NCBI GenBank assembly: GCA_032191485.1
Contig: JAVDOI010000009.1
Location: forward strand, 20,766,843-20,830,842
Source: Leptoclinus maculatus
Taxonomy: Eukaryota; Chordata; Actinopteri; Perciformes; Stichaeidae
Length of the DNA stretch: 64,000 nt
Reading direction: 5' to 3'
Below are positions 1 through 12,618 of this stretch, piece by piece. The notes under the pieces were generated by a model. That model made no database searches and was not told the origin of the DNA. It saw only the letters and a list, made by a program, of their open reading frames with translations. Both the position numbers and the translations under genes were made by a program. Position 1 is the stretch's first letter, and the number at the start of each line of letters is the position of its first letter.

Positions 1-672
1 CCTTCTGCCAAAGGTCTTGTAAAAGCACATCAATACATGAAGTGTGACTTGTGCAAATGCTAAAGATTACTGATGTGGCCCAGAAAAACTGAAGATTTGC
101 ATATTTTTGACCGTAAGAAGTCTAACCCTTCAATCTAAATCCTTTAGAAATTACATTTCTTTTTTTTTTATAGATAGTAAGACCATTTCTGAACCAAGCA
201 CAAATGAAACATTCCCAAGTAGAATTACATTTACATGAAACGCGTATCAAATCCATTTTCTGTATGTAGAGCTGCCTCAAATGAGGGATTTTAATGCAGA
301 CCAATCAGACAAAACTTCTCTATGAATTCTAATAGACTTGCAAACTGGGATGTAATTCTAACTATGCAGTCATTTTTTTCTTTCTCATGCCTATTAAGAA
401 TAAAACATACATACTCTTGAAATCATTTTCCTCTTTATGCATGAATCACATTCACTCTAAACTTAAAATAACCTCTTCAACTCTATACTTATCAAGTTCC
501 TGCTCGTTTACAGCATTTTGTAAGTGTTCACATACTAGACTTAACACGGTGGCCACTTGACAGCCTCTACTGATTACAGCTCAGCATGATCGTAATAACT
601 GCTCAGGTTCTGTAAGACTCCTACACAGTTCCCAGCTGATCGGTGCCCCTGCCACTGATCTACTCTCAACTC
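1..672. other. AT-rich sequence, nothing identified
   Basis: No exon-like open frame with splice signals, no RNA gene and no repeat that I recognise. The open frames here are short and lack composition or motifs typical of coding sequence. Confidence 0.5.
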
Positions 673-925
673 CCCCTTACCGTTAAAGGGGCTAGATCCG
701 AGATTGGGAGCACATTTCAGTTACCGCTCAACATAGCGTCTCACAGCTAACAGAGGTAACAGTGCAGTGCAAACTACGGCAAAAGTCCTGACAAAGCAAA
801 CCGTGTTTACCAGAGGGGGAACCGAAAGTACTGTAAACTGTGACCACCACATTAGAGCAGTGCAAAGCAGTGGCCGTGAGCTTACCAGTGGGCTAAGCTC
901 GCATGAACATGCACTAAGAAGCATG
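673..925 (-). repeat. Dispersed repeat R1, copy 1 (antisense)
   Basis: Reverse-complementing this block gives a clear match to the copy at 62358-62610. Shared blocks read here include cagtgcaaac followed by gcaaaag, then agggggaacc, then gagcagtgca and gtggccgtgagc. The order of blocks is kept and the matches are interrupted by small substitutions and indels, as expected for old copies of one interspersed repeat. No transposase or reverse-transcriptase motif is visible, so the class is unknown. The short open frames on both strands here are repeat sequence and not genes. Confidence 0.7.
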
Positions 926-3900
926 CATGGACGGCCCGGCTATGTCAAAAAAAAAGCAAGTCTCAAATAACAACACACACTTACTGGGAGAGAATGACAT
1001 TACTCCAATTACATCTTTACAAATATGGATGTTCAGAATGATACATTTAAGCTCATTTAAATATAAAACAAATACCTCAGACTTCTCAGGTCACTCTGAA
1101 ATGACACTTGCTGCAGAGAATCTCACTTCAAAGATCATTTCAGCCTCCTTATCTCAAATATAAGAGAACAAACATCTGGATCGGTGATGAACCAATGAAT
1201 CAGAAACGTTCCCTTTTAAATGAGGCCAGCAGTTAGAAAGACTACCTCCTTAATGGTGTTCTCGGGAGCTGTGTGAAACCAGCACTTGAATATGATTAGC
1301 TCAAGTGAAAGGAATTCCTGTGCTCTCAATCACTTTTATATTTAGTGGCTGTAAGAGCTGTATGTCCTGATTAAATACACAGCAAAAAATCACTTCAAAT
1401 ATCATAGTTGATGTTACCAACTGCAGCGACAATGACTTTAGTCTTTCTGTCTGAATCTTGTCATTCATCGCCAATATGTCTAAAGCGTTAAGAGAGAGAG
1501 AGTTTTAAAAATGTGCCACAAAGTAGCTTTACGAGGATCTGGAAACGGAGATCTTTGCCAATAGGTATTACCCTAGTTTGACACTTGGAAGCAAAGGTTA
1601 TCTTTAAAGCGGCTATCATCACTATTTTTATATTAGCAATGGATCAAATTATTATAAAATGGTCACTCGTACAGCAGGAAGGTCTGATTAGCACACGGTA
1701 CGCCACCTGCCCGGCACCAAATGACAGACACAGTTAGCAACTAGCTGGTGAACATAGTGGATTTAGCAGCTGAAGAGCCAGATATTTAACTCGAAAGCTG
1801 GTTGAGACCAAAACAGCTGCATTTTACGCATCTGGTGGATGTGTAAAATGGAAACTGTTTGCTAACGAGATTGACTTTGAATTTTAACTTGAAAGATGAT
1901 ATTACAGTATGTCTGTTTTTATTGCTTGATTTTATTGCCTCGGAGTGGACAAAAAGTCTGTTATTGCATTTTTAAAGTCAAGGACATGGTTAAGAGAAAA
2001 CATTGTTGGATAGGTAACAGAAAGTGAACAGCTGTCTTCTGCTGTTGAAGTCTGACATTTTGCTCTCCTTTACTTCGTGGCTCACATCCCACTATTTCCT
2101 CTTATGTTCCCATAGTACAAGTCATAATTCCTAAAGCTGCTTCAGGGCTTTGCTGCTTAAAGGTGGAATCAGCCAACTAGTTTCCATAGAAACACATGAA
2201 ATGATCACAACCTGTTCACAGTGCATTGCGTGGTGGCATGTAATGTGTTTGAAATTACATGTCGGCTCCACGGGAACAATACCAAAGGAAAGTCAATCAG
2301 GATCATTTTTTTGTGGCGGAAACACAAATTAAACACATCCACGTGAATATGTAACGGCCAGCACCACTGCTTTTTTCTTTTTATACATCAATGGCCTTTC
2401 CCCTGCTGTGCACAAGTACGAATGCCCTCTGTTGCTGACTTGCTGAAACAGTGTTGATTGGCTCATTGTTTGTTTCCCATTTACAGACCCAGGGCTGTGG
2501 ATGAACACCAGATTTTTTTCTCAGCGGACACGGATTGGAATCGCCGACTCCACCTTAAAATGAGGGCATTTGCTGAAACAATTGATGTTATTTTCCTTTG
2601 GTGGACAGTGTCATGTCTTTGGGTCCGTTTCTCGAAGAATTCTTTAGAATCTAAATGTTAAAGACACTACCACTTTCGTCCACAGTGGCCGCCAAAATCA
2701 ACACAAAATGAAAATTCTTTTAAGTACCTTTAAATAATTTCATATTTGAATAAAATGTGGTGCATGGTTGAATCATGGCCAAAAGAAAAACAAGTCATAC
2801 ATGAATTAGCTTAAGTTCTGGATCAAGGGTGGCATGCCTTCTATGAACCCTACATGTATTTGCAACATTTGCTGACATTGAAAGCTATTGGGCATCGTGC
2901 AGCCTTGGTGAATGTACTAACTCTTCTGTTGCTGTACACTCAGTGCATGGTTATTTCTTAGCCTCAAAAATAATAACTGACAGTGTGTTGTTAGGGACAG
3001 GCAGTCATAAAATGTGTCAGCGTAATGTACACCTCCATCCCAACTACCTCTGCCCCTTGGGGAAGTGAATCATCGTGTTGGAAAGGATGACATTTCACGG
3101 TCTGGTAGCATTATTGCAATATAAAAACAAAACACCTGTGACGTTTTGTGAGAGAAATCATCAGCCGTAGAGAGATGGAGGCAGAAAAAGAGCTGTGTAA
3201 AGTTCTTTAACACTTTACCAAAAGCGGTAAATATGGTTGAACAAAGTAGAATAAACATGTGGTTGTTTGGGTTGGAGATATTTGTCACCTTGCTATGTAT
3301 AATGTAAAATACAATCAATCACTATAAACTAAAAAAGCTCCAATATAATATTCATTCACTGTTATTGACTATTATTAAAACAATATTCTGAATAGTGACA
3401 TTAAATGTAGGAAAGATACATGTTTAACTATATTTCCATAGCAAAGCTTTTCATATTATATAACATTTTCCTATAGTAAGATGTTTTTTTCCACTAAGTA
3501 GAGGCGTAGCACGAATATACTGATGCTGAAAGGTAATTTAACCGTCTAGGGAGAGAAAGAGAGAACGAGAGGACAGGAGGGAAGTAAATACTGAAACTTG
3601 TCTACGTAATTCCATGCAATTTATTCATTATTGAAGTGAATGGAAATATTCTGCAGACTTGAGTCTATGGTAAGCTGATTTATTTTGTGTTGTAATTAAA
3701 GACATTCACAAACTATTGAGTGGATCTATTTACTTACTTAACACTATGTCTCTTGATGTAAAACAGCTTCAGATATGTTAAGCCACTTTTTCTGAAAGCT
3801 TGTAGTAGCATTTCAGGCTACTGTGCAGGTTCAAAGTAGATTCAACCAACACTAATTGCAGTACTTTACAGGATTCTGTAATATAGGCAAATTGAGAACG

Positions 3901-4603
3901 CCTGCAAACAACCGGTTGCAAACAACAAACAGACAGTCGCTGTTTCAATTTGCATTCTTTTGTACCTGCACTTATAGTTTGAGTGCCTAAGAGCGTCCAC
4001 ACTGACAAGTATGGCAAAATGCACTATGCACTATGAGGACCTGGATGGTGTACTCATAAAGGTCTAAAAGTTGAGTGTGGAACGCTGGACATTTCTCACC
4101 CTCAATGGTCGCCACACATGGAGGAACAGGAGGTACCACCAAACTTAGCAGATAGATATTTTTGCAGTAATGCTCCGTCCTGTTTTGACCATCCATGCAA
4201 CTGTCATTTCCAGGAAGTGCACAACAGCCATGTTTGATTTAAAATAACACTACGCTGTCAAAATTCACACACCATGCAAGTAAGTAGCCTACAGAACACA
4301 GTATACTTGCAGAAGTATCTGAAATGAGACAAAGCAAGTTCAGCCAGCAGCCGGCTTAGCTAAGCATGCAAACTTGAAGCAGTGGGAAAAACTACCTGCA
4401 CGTCTAGAGGCTTTTTCACACTTGGGCCAAATGTGAAAACAGAAATTGAAAATACGGAATATATTCGCCGGTGATTTCATATTCTCTCATACACAGTGAT
4501 GCAGCGCTCAGTCCTCGTCTTTTTACTTGTCTTAGTGCAAAAGTAAAAATGTATTGAAAAAAGATAGATGTAACAACTTCTTACAACATGTTGTTATTTC
4601 ACT
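926..4603. other. No gene seen; minor (GA)n at about 1490-1502
   Basis: AT-rich DNA with a short GA run. I see no conserved domain, no open frame with flanking splice sites and no repeat shared with the rest of the window. Confidence 0.5.
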
Positions 4604-4710
4604 AAATATTCAGATGAAACCATATTTGTTGGCGTTTAACCTTGCAAAAAACAACAACTTTTCACTGTGGTAAAAAAACGTTGGCTTGCCGGCTGGCACG
4701 CACCTGTACA
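4604..4710 (+). repeat. Dispersed repeat R4, copy 1
   Basis: This block aligns in the same orientation with 16325-16445. Both contain an aaatattc start, a catattt..ttg.cgttta.cctt segment, caaaaaacaa, and a closing segment with gcttgccgg and ggcacgca. Class unknown; no coding motif. Confidence 0.55.
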
Positions 4711-7700
4711 GGGCTTATGTTGACCCCTTTTTTGTAAGCTACTGTGAGGAATTTAAGTTTTAAAGCGCTCCAAATTAGGGATATTATGTGATCCAGTGTA
4801 TTTGCTTGTAGGAGTGTGTTTTAGTGTCTGTGTGATCCGGTTGAGGAATGTGCTGGAGCAGGGGATGGAAGAAGTGGCCGGTTGAGGTGTTGGAGTAGAA
4901 CAACAGGTCAACAGGCAGGAGGGGCTTATTGGACTTCAGACAATCGTGGGAGCTGATCGATAGGCTCAGGAATGTAACTTTGGGGGACAAAGAACTGTAA
5001 ATCCCTTGAGAGATTCAGACTCCCTCCGCACCATGGGACAGACAGACCATTCTGTCCTGTGGTGTGAACGGGGCCTCATATTTCATGGAATATTATTTGT
5101 TGTTTGTTTTACTATTGATAGTTAATTTCGTTTGCATTTGTTATTAAATACTTGTTTTACTTTTAAAACCGCATCCAGTAACTCTTTGGGTGCGCCTGCA
5201 CAGTACGTAGTAAATAGAGAACCAGCCTTGCAGTTTCAGCAGAAAATTCTAGCCTTAACACTACTCACGATCAAAAGCAAGTTCACTACTTCCCCAGATG
5301 TTGTCTTTATAATTTTTCCTTTGTTTATCAAAGAGGACACTAATTTGCGAGACCAATATCCATATTATTGTGTGACGATATAAACAGAATGACATTGACG
5401 TTAAAAGAAAATCTATTAATCACGTGAGCAAAAGTCATTATTTAATTGATTGGCTTGCTTTTTTAAATCGGCATCTGAAATTTGCAGGAATCAAAACAGC
5501 TGTGAAAAAAAACCACTGCACTGCTTAATACGAAAGGATTCGGGTTGGATAGGGTGTGGTATCGATCTTCTCCACGAACCCTTTGCGAGAAAACAAATAA
5601 GCGTTGTCCAAAATATCGTAATATTCTTTTAAGAAGAAACAGTGAGGAAAAGTGAAAAAACAAACAAACATGTAATTTAAAAAAAATAAAGTAAACTTGT
5701 TGAAAAACATGGGTCGAAAAGAAGATATCTCTATTAATTAAGAAAACCCCAGCCAGATCACAATTGTACCAGCCACCAGCCTGCCCAGCTCTCTGTCTCT
5801 GTGGTAGAAACTATTCATTACTGTGGCACTGTGAGGTGGGTGGCACAGCATGGTGGCAGATGTAGAGGGTTTAATTGAGTCTAGTCAGATCAAAGTATCA
5901 GCAAAAGCACAGGAAGGTGTGAAAAAGTACTGTAAAAGAATGGTCCGAGTGTATCATTACTTTGGTGTCCAAGCCTTTCATCTGTAGCTTTAGGTCTCCT
6001 CTTTGTTTCCACTCTAATGCCAGTGACATATTATGGATTTTCTGCCCTATTTTTTTATGAGATCAATCATATTTTGTGGCCTGGCGAGTTCCAAATTAAA
6101 ACAGAAGCACTGTTTGTTCCTGTAATTTTACTGAAAGAAGTGTGGGATGCCGGAATCTATCTTTCTAGCCAACTGAGCTAAGCCATTGGGAGACAGTCCG
6201 GGGTTGGCTGCCCCCACTTCCTCTTGGTAATGGAAAAACCCACTCTGAGAGTCAAGATAAAGAATGGGAAGCAGAATTCACACACTGTCTCAATTCCCGT
6301 TGGATTTGGGCCCCAGTGTGCATGAGGCACATTTTGGTCCCATATCTATTCATTTTCAGAGAATGTATTAATTTAATTTACAATACTTTTTTTTAAAGAG
6401 TGTCAGTTTTGATCTTTCAGCAAATTCTCATTAGCTGCAAGCTCTCATTGCTGCTGGTCTTCAAAGCAAGCTGATTGAAACATCTCAATGCCAGTGCAGT
6501 TTCCCCCTAAATGAGAAAGAGGATGGCTTCAATCTTCCACACGCTGTCAAGAGAAGGACGGAAGGAACCGGATTCCTCCGGGAGTTCAATGCATTATTCC
6601 AGTCAATATATATTGATGCATGTTTGAGACTGATCCAAGGGTAAAATCCCCTCAGAGACAAAAGGTAAGAAGGGAAGGAGAGACGGTGATGTTTATATTC
6701 ATTTGTCCTCTACTTGGTGAGACGTGTATGCTTCCTCTCACCCACTCATGAATAATGAATGCTCACACATCCTAAACTGACCTCTTTGCGATTACGTCAG
6801 GTGATGGATTTGTTTGAAAACCACTTGACCTCGTCTTTTGCTGTGTCATTGACACTTGTACAAGGTTGTCAAGTCACAAGTCTGGCACTGGCGGCAAAAT
6901 TGCTCCACAGAAATGCCTACTGGGACAGTCTGTTTGTCCTGCAGGTCAAACAGATATTCAATCATAGCATTTCTGTCTCGCGCGTTTACTTTCTGCCAAG
7001 TGTCCCACTCTGTTTACAGTAATTTAACTGGAGATGTCTTAATTATATCTGAAAAGTCTCTTCACTGATCTCTCTGTTTGTATCTAATTACCTAAAATAC
7101 GATTGCAGCTCATTCAAATAAAGTGAACGCCATTTCCTAAATTCTTTCTTGACCGACTTCTCCCCCAGTGCTGTAACTTGTAGTTAATTAAACCTGATGT
7201 GATTGCGGAGGTACGTGTATAGACAGTATCAGTAGTTGCTGTATGGTGCTTCAATGTATGGTCCTTCACCCTCAAGAGAAAAAAAGAACATTCCGAGCAA
7301 GGACTGATTTGTATGTAGATCCTGTTTTCAAACGGGCACATTTAAAAACACCTGCCAAGACAGCGGTATGTAAAACATGCAAACCATGAGAATGTTTCAA
7401 ATCACCTGTAAAGGGATGAAGGAAGCACAGCATGTCAACAACTGCCCTCGGGCGAAGCATTTAAAAGCTCTTGGTGAACATTTGATCTCAAGGTTGACCT
7501 TTACACTTCCATTTCACACAGATGTAATGAATAAACCTTTTGCAGGCCTTAAGGCTCTCGCTGTATAATGTAAAATAATATTTATCATATGAAAATACTA
7601 CCAATATGACAAAGCAAGATGCCATTTAAACTATGTGTACTCTTGCATTCCAGCATGTAGCCTGATTCCATAGGTAAGAAACGACAATTAATAGTAATAC

Positions 7701-9939
7701 ATCATTGATGTCAAGTGACTTGCAAAGGAAGATTAAAAAAAAAGCTTTTAGATATTTTTTTTCCTATTTTCTCACATCTCTTTAATCTCTACCCATCTCA
7801 TCCTGAGGTAAGCCCTGAAAATGGAGATTTTCTTTTTTATTATTAAATAAGCTCATCTCTGTAAGATCTGAACACCTATACTGAATTACAAATGAGGCTG
7901 CACGATTTCAGAAATGTGTCCCTATGATTACTTTTTTCCTTTTTAAATATCATGGCTGTCTTTTGTCAAGACTCAGAGAGCTGAGCAATTAAAAAGCATG
8001 GTCATTGAAAAATTCTTTATTTTGATCGGCAGGACACGAATGATGAAAAGTGTCAAGTTGTTTGCAGCTCTAAATTATAATGTGTCAGTATTGAACTGTA
8101 GGTATGCACAGCAGCAGTAAAAAGAAAACTTGGATCTAGCTGTATTTGCGTAACCAGCACCACAAATGACATAAATAACTTCTGAGTTAGAACCTCACAT
8201 TTCATTTCTGTATTTGAATTTTGTGTGAATCTTTATGCCCGAGTCAACTAAGAGAGAGCTTTGGAAGTTACTCTTGCTATAGTGGTGTGATGGTCTGAAG
8301 GACTGCTATAGTGGAAACGGGAGAGGACTGGATAGAAAATAAAGATATGAATCGTCATAGCCCAGCCACAATTATTCCTGACTTCAAGTCCCAGATTTGT
8401 CCCTGGTTAGGACCCAGTGTAGCATTCAGCGCAGAATTTAAGACAATACGAGTGGTTCGAAATGTGATCCGCCCTCACAGGGGCTGTCCAGATTGTTTTT
8501 ATTGTATTTGCAAAAAAAAAATCTAGGCAGTTACAGTGTCACCTGGAAGAAAAAAAGGACACTTTTAAAATGGATGATGACCACGACGCCAGTGCGGCCT
8601 GTCACACATACTTGATGGACCGTTAATAGGAAGGAAATCCTAGCGGAGAAGTGGCAAGAATGCAACAAGCTAACATGCCCTCCAAGATCTGCAGCCAAAG
8701 AGAGAAGTTGGAGAAAATTCATATGATGGAGAGACGCAGAAAAAGAGAGGGTGAGTGTCTGTAAGAGGGAAAGAGATGAGCGCATACGTGACAGAAAGCT
8801 AAAAGGTGATGAGCAACCGCCCCTGGGAAGATCTTAATAATGTTGTGTTGAGTGTCATGCACTTTTCTTTTCTCATCTTGTGCGAGTATGTTTGTAATCA
8901 GACAGCAGATCATTTGTGGAACTGCGTGTGACGCATGCCGATTTCAAACTTGTTAAGGGCCTCAGCCCATATGCAAAGACCTACAAGTAATAATACAAGG
9001 CTCAGTCTGTAGTGGGATCATGTCTGTATTGATAATATACTATAAACCAGTAGGTCACTTAGATGAGTTTGTTCACATATTTAAGTGGTTAAAACTGTCA
9101 TCTCTGGAGCCACATGTATGTCTTCTGGTAAAGATTATAATGTAATGCCATGATGCTGCATTGGCAGCCAGAAATCAACCTGCAAATCCACCAATGCCCT
9201 CTAAATACCAGTCTCGTTGGTTACACTTGTGGGTGAAATGAAATCCACGAGAAAAGAGAAAAGGGTTGAACAACAAAAAGTATTCCGAGGGTGCTATATT
9301 CTGTCAGGGCACATCCAGTCCCACCTGACAATGTGGAATACAGATGATTGCATTTGGTTAAAATTCACTTTTAAGCTTCAACAAAATAAAACAGCACAAT
9401 GGCATTATCAGTGCATATTTCGGGGGTCTCTATTGTTAAGAGTTCTATTCAATCAATTTAGCAAGCACAAGTAATTCGATTTCTCTCCGACAACAAAAAA
9501 TGTGTTATGAAATTATGAAGTTCATATTATACTTGAATGTTTTTGAGGGTTGTATGATAAAAAAAAAATACCAACGTGCAGTCTGCAATGTTGCATTATA
9601 AGAGACTGCATGTCAAACACAAACAGGTATACCAATGATAGGGAGACACGGGGGGATGTCACCTCTAATGATTCCTCATAAATTATTCATTCTCTTAATA
9701 ATTGATGAAGTGCCTCCTGAAAACTGAGATGGACTCTAACAGTCTGTGTCTCACACATTCATTGACACTTGACAAATGTAGAAACGTTATTTCTTTCAGT
9801 AGCTTTTGTTACTCCTGTGTGAATGCATTCTCCTTGTATGTGTCAGATTGAGTTTGTCCCTGCTGGGATTGGATTTGTCATGTACCTGATTCTTCATTGA
9901 TATTTGTCTGTGTACTTGTACAACCAGAGAGAGCGAATG
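4711..9939. other. No gene seen
   Basis: Over 5 kb with no recognisable coding exon, RNA gene or strong repeat. Open frames are under about 90 codons and lack domain motifs. A GGTTCGA tRNA B-box-like string at 8454 has no A-box or cloverleaf partner. Confidence 0.45.
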
Positions 9940-10110
9940 TACATCTAAATATAAAGCAAAGAATCCCCGTCTGTCGGTTGTTCTGTGTGTTCTTCGCATA
10001 TCTCGGGAACCGCTCATCTCATCTAATTCACAGCCGACGGGTTTATTGCTTGCGACCCCATGGAGTAGTATTTTTTCAGAATTTGGTGCACGTTCAATAT
10101 TAATTAACTT
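9940..10110 (-). repeat. Probable teleost dispersed repeat fragment (antisense)
   Basis: Read on the minus strand, the block has the order caccaaattctg, then a ggtcgcaag segment, then cccgagatatgcg and acagacgggg. This resembles a 'caccaaattt ... gagatat ... gacagacgg' repeat I recall as common in fish genomes. Recognition is from memory, with no second copy in this window. A 109-codon frame running through it (9796-10125, minus) is best explained as repeat sequence. Confidence 0.35.
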
Positions 10111-11280
10111 TAATTCAACAAGCACACAGCCCTCTGCGCAGCAGGACTTGCAAACACAGTCTGCAGCGGGCAGTTCACATTTGGCTGCTGGACACTGAAT
10201 ATAGGCTGCTAAAGCTGGATCACGTTACAACCAATCTTTTTGTTTCTTCCCTGGAGTCACAGAGCATGAGAACAGCACCACTCTGCCATCGCATCTCAAA
10301 TTGTTTTTGCCTTACTAATTTATATTACACAGTGGGTTCTCACTGAAGTGTGCTTACATCGTCAAGTGTCTCACATCTTCAAAAACGATTGTATTTCCAA
10401 ACAACCGCTATTTGAATAAACTGACCACAAATAAGGAATCTAAATGGTAACTCGCATTGAAACGTATAAAAACTTAATGAAGTGACATACTAACAGCTAT
10501 TAACATTAAAAACTTTCTGTCTGAAGGAAAACTATTATAATTATTAGTAAACTAAATTAATCGAGTGAAAGAGAGGCGGGCATTTTGTAAGTTATTTCAG
10601 GGTACAATGAGCTAGAATAGAATTCAACATTTTTCATATCAAAACATCAAAATGAATCTTTAGCTCGTTGAGACCCTTGTAGTTGGGGCCCCCAGGGGTT
10701 TATTTCACCGGTGTTTCTGACTGTGTAGACATTACTTATGTGTGTGATGAAATGTTGTCATGGCAGGTGTGTATTTTCTGCAGAATGGTTGATGTGAAGT
10801 TGTTTGTATGAGCAATTCTCTAGAACGCTGCAAGCAACAACACCACATGTTTTGAACGGGCACTGCACTAGAGAGAAACTACTGAACTTCTAAAACAGAA
10901 ATTATAACCATATTTAGCATCGAAAGCATGATCACACTCTTCTGATTAGTATTATGATCCAGCTATTTGCCTCATCTTTATTCAATCCGTTGCATGTCTT
11001 TAAAGAGAGCTGCTGTTGCTCAGCAAGCTACATCCAAGGATTTTAAGAGGGGGGGTTGAAAACAAAAAATGTTTGAGTTCCTATCTGCATCTTAAACTAT
11101 GTATTTTTGGTTTGTTTTGGTGAGGCACATTTCATTTTGTCTTTAATAAATGTGGTATATAACAAAATTGGTTAACCTCGAAAAAGTTATTGGTTTGATT
11201 GTGCAGCCCAATCACCAGGATGTTAGCGTTGTACGATTCTGCAAACCACACATACAACATCAAAAACAGGACTTCCACCC
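10111..11280. other. No gene seen
   Basis: AT-rich sequence without exon-like features. The end of the stretch, about 11190-11280, has the look of interspersed repeat sequence, but I cannot assign it. Confidence 0.45.
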
Positions 11281-11310
11281 AGGGCCCTATTCCTCGTACG
11301 TGGTTCAACT
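11281..11310 (+). mobile_element. Candidate 5' end of a PIF/Harbinger-like transposon
   Basis: The string starting agggccctattcctcgtacg looks like the terminal inverted repeat of PIF/Harbinger-type elements as I remember them from fish. It lies about 240 bp upstream of a Myb/SANT-like exon, which is the arrangement expected for such an element. I could not find the matching right end within the window, so the element is probably truncated or broken up by the LTR insertions that follow. Assignment is inference. Confidence 0.4.
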
Positions 11311-11522
11311 AAGTCGATCAAATGTCCACTTATCCAGCTTAAATTACCGCGATGATTGAAGGCAGGCTATCTCGGTTCCTCAAAGGCTGATCAGCGCTCA
11401 AACAGTCTCGTTAAGTTGAACAAGACCTCAGTCATCAGGATAATTGGGCGTGCCCGTTTTACGTCAAAAGGGGGAAGCGTCGATCACCGAAACCATGATT
11501 TTCTAACAGTAGAATAGCGAAT

Positions 11523-11683
11523 ATAGTAAAAGAAAGAGCGTCTTTTTTCTCCGCTGGCGAGCAGGAGATGATCATGACAGCTTATGAGGAAGTCAAGACC
11601 ATAATCAGGGCTAAATCGAACACCACCACCGCTGCGAGGGCTAGACAAGAAGCGTGGCAAACTATCGCTGACAAGTTAAATGC
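11523..11683 (+). pseudogene. Myb/SANT-like (NAIF1-type) DNA-binding exon of a Harbinger-like element
   Basis: The frame reads ...ASFFSAGEQEMIMTAYEEVK followed by TIIRAKSN, ARARQEAWQTIADKLNA and then a GTAAGT donor at 11684. This matches the first helices of the Myb/SANT-like domain carried by the accessory DNA-binding protein of PIF/Harbinger transposons and of the host gene NAIF1 (E-E-Y/V-K, I-x-x-K-x-N-T, A-W-x-x-I-A-D-x-L-N). In those elements this protein works with the nuclease-type transposase at the element ends. The exon is open through its end, but no in-frame ATG follows the upstream TGA, and no second exon is recognisable before the LTR at 11815. I read it as a first exon left from a dead element. 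Host-gene origin is less likely because of the TIR-like sequence upstream. Confidence 0.7.
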
Positions 11684-11814
11684 GTAAGTGTTGGGAAAAT
11701 GTATAGGCTAATTTTAAGTGCCTCATCACCCCAATCAATCAGATTATTTCTTTAAATGTGCGGCAGTAGGCTTAATGGAATGAATCATCGAATGAGATCT
11801 TATAGCGAAAATAA

Positions 11815-12227
11815 TGTCACGATTAGGCTTTGCCTCCTGTGTTCTGTGTCTTTGTGTAGCTCCTCACTCTACCCGTCAGCCACTCCCTTCACCTGTCTTG
11901 TTTACTAATCAAGCACTCCCTCATTCAGCGCACCTGTCTGCCACTGTCACCTCGCTCGCCTGTTTCAGTCACTATTTAAACTCCTGCCTCTCAGTCACTC
12001 CTCGCCAGATCATTACTTCATGTCTCCCCGCCCGTGTTTGTTCGTCCTGTTCCCGGTTTCCCCGTCTGCCTGCCCTGTTCTGCTCCTGCTGGATTTACCC
12101 CCTCGTCTCTTGTCTTTTGCTTGGACTCCCTGTTGTGCTGGTAACAATTCCTATGTTGTTCAATGAATACCTGCTTCACGCTACTCTGCCTGGTCTGCAT
12201 TTGAGCCCTCCACCATGCCCCGTGACA
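11815..12227 (+). mobile_element. LTR of a Gypsy-like retrotransposon, probably solo
   Basis: The block begins TGTCACGATT and ends CCCCGTGACA, the inverted TG...CA ends of an LTR. Inside are a TATA-like ctatttaaactcc near 11973 and a closing segment with ctgcatttgagcc that resembles the ends of other fish LTRs and of the block at 16680-17150. I see no second LTR, primer-binding site or gag-pol sequence, so it stands alone. No flanking target duplication is evident (ataa on the left, atct on the right), so the ends may be slightly off or one flank altered. A 146-codon frame within it (11814-12254) is LTR sequence. Confidence 0.6.
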
Positions 12228-12307
12228 ATCTCAACTCTCAGAATAAGTAGATAAATCAAGCCCAAAGAGTATCTAATTGATACGAATTAATAGATACTTA
12301 TGAGGAT

Positions 12308-12311
12308 ATAT
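12308..12311. repeat. Left target-site duplication (ATAT) of solo LTR
   Basis: The four bases atat directly precede the TG of the LTR at 12312 and recur directly after its CA at 12619-12622. A 4-bp duplication fits a Gypsy/Ty3 or gammaretrovirus-type integrase. The flanking DNA is TA-rich, so chance identity is possible. Confidence 0.5.
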
Positions 12312-12618
12312 TGTGACGACCCGCCTCCTATGCTACACTAGTGGCCGGTGCTGTTAATCTGTTACAGGTGCTGAGTGGAGGATCGTCAGCAGGATGAGTC
12401 TCACCTGTGCCGGTGTGGCTCATCCTTGAAAACCCTTTCCAGTTGGCAGGGAGAGGGCTGGAAGGAGGACCTTTGTTGACGGGCTCACCATAGTTGTTGC
12501 TGATTTTGTGAAAGTACTATTAACATTGTGTTTGTAGTGAGACCAATTAAACTACTACTTTTGGCCACCAGCTCTTTGTCTCTCTGTTTTGTTCCAGTCT
12601 CTGAGCCGGGCTGTGACA
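12312..12618 (+). mobile_element. Solo LTR, Gypsy-like, with ATAT duplication
   Basis: A 307-bp block starts TGTGACGAC and ends GGGCTGTGACA, giving short inverted ends (TGTGAC / TGTCACA) and TG...CA termini, flanked by identical atat tetranucleotides. It is more GC-rich than its neighbourhood. No internal retroelement sequence adjoins either side, so it is best read as a solo LTR left by recombination between the two LTRs of a full element. It lies 84 bp from the LTR at 11815-12227 but differs in sequence, so two families inserted here. Orientation is inferred weakly from an aattaaa string near its 3' half. Confidence 0.65.

Noticed and set aside
8454..8460. GGTTCGA, resembling a tRNA/SINE B box
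   Set aside because: No A box at the right distance and no cloverleaf fold; common heptamer by chance.
9796..10125. 109-codon minus-strand open frame
   Set aside because: Overlaps a probable dispersed repeat fragment and is also open on the other strand.
11814..12254. 146-codon plus-strand open frame, Leu/Ser/Pro-rich
   Set aside because: It coincides almost exactly with the LTR at 11815-12227; its composition follows the CT-rich LTR sequence.
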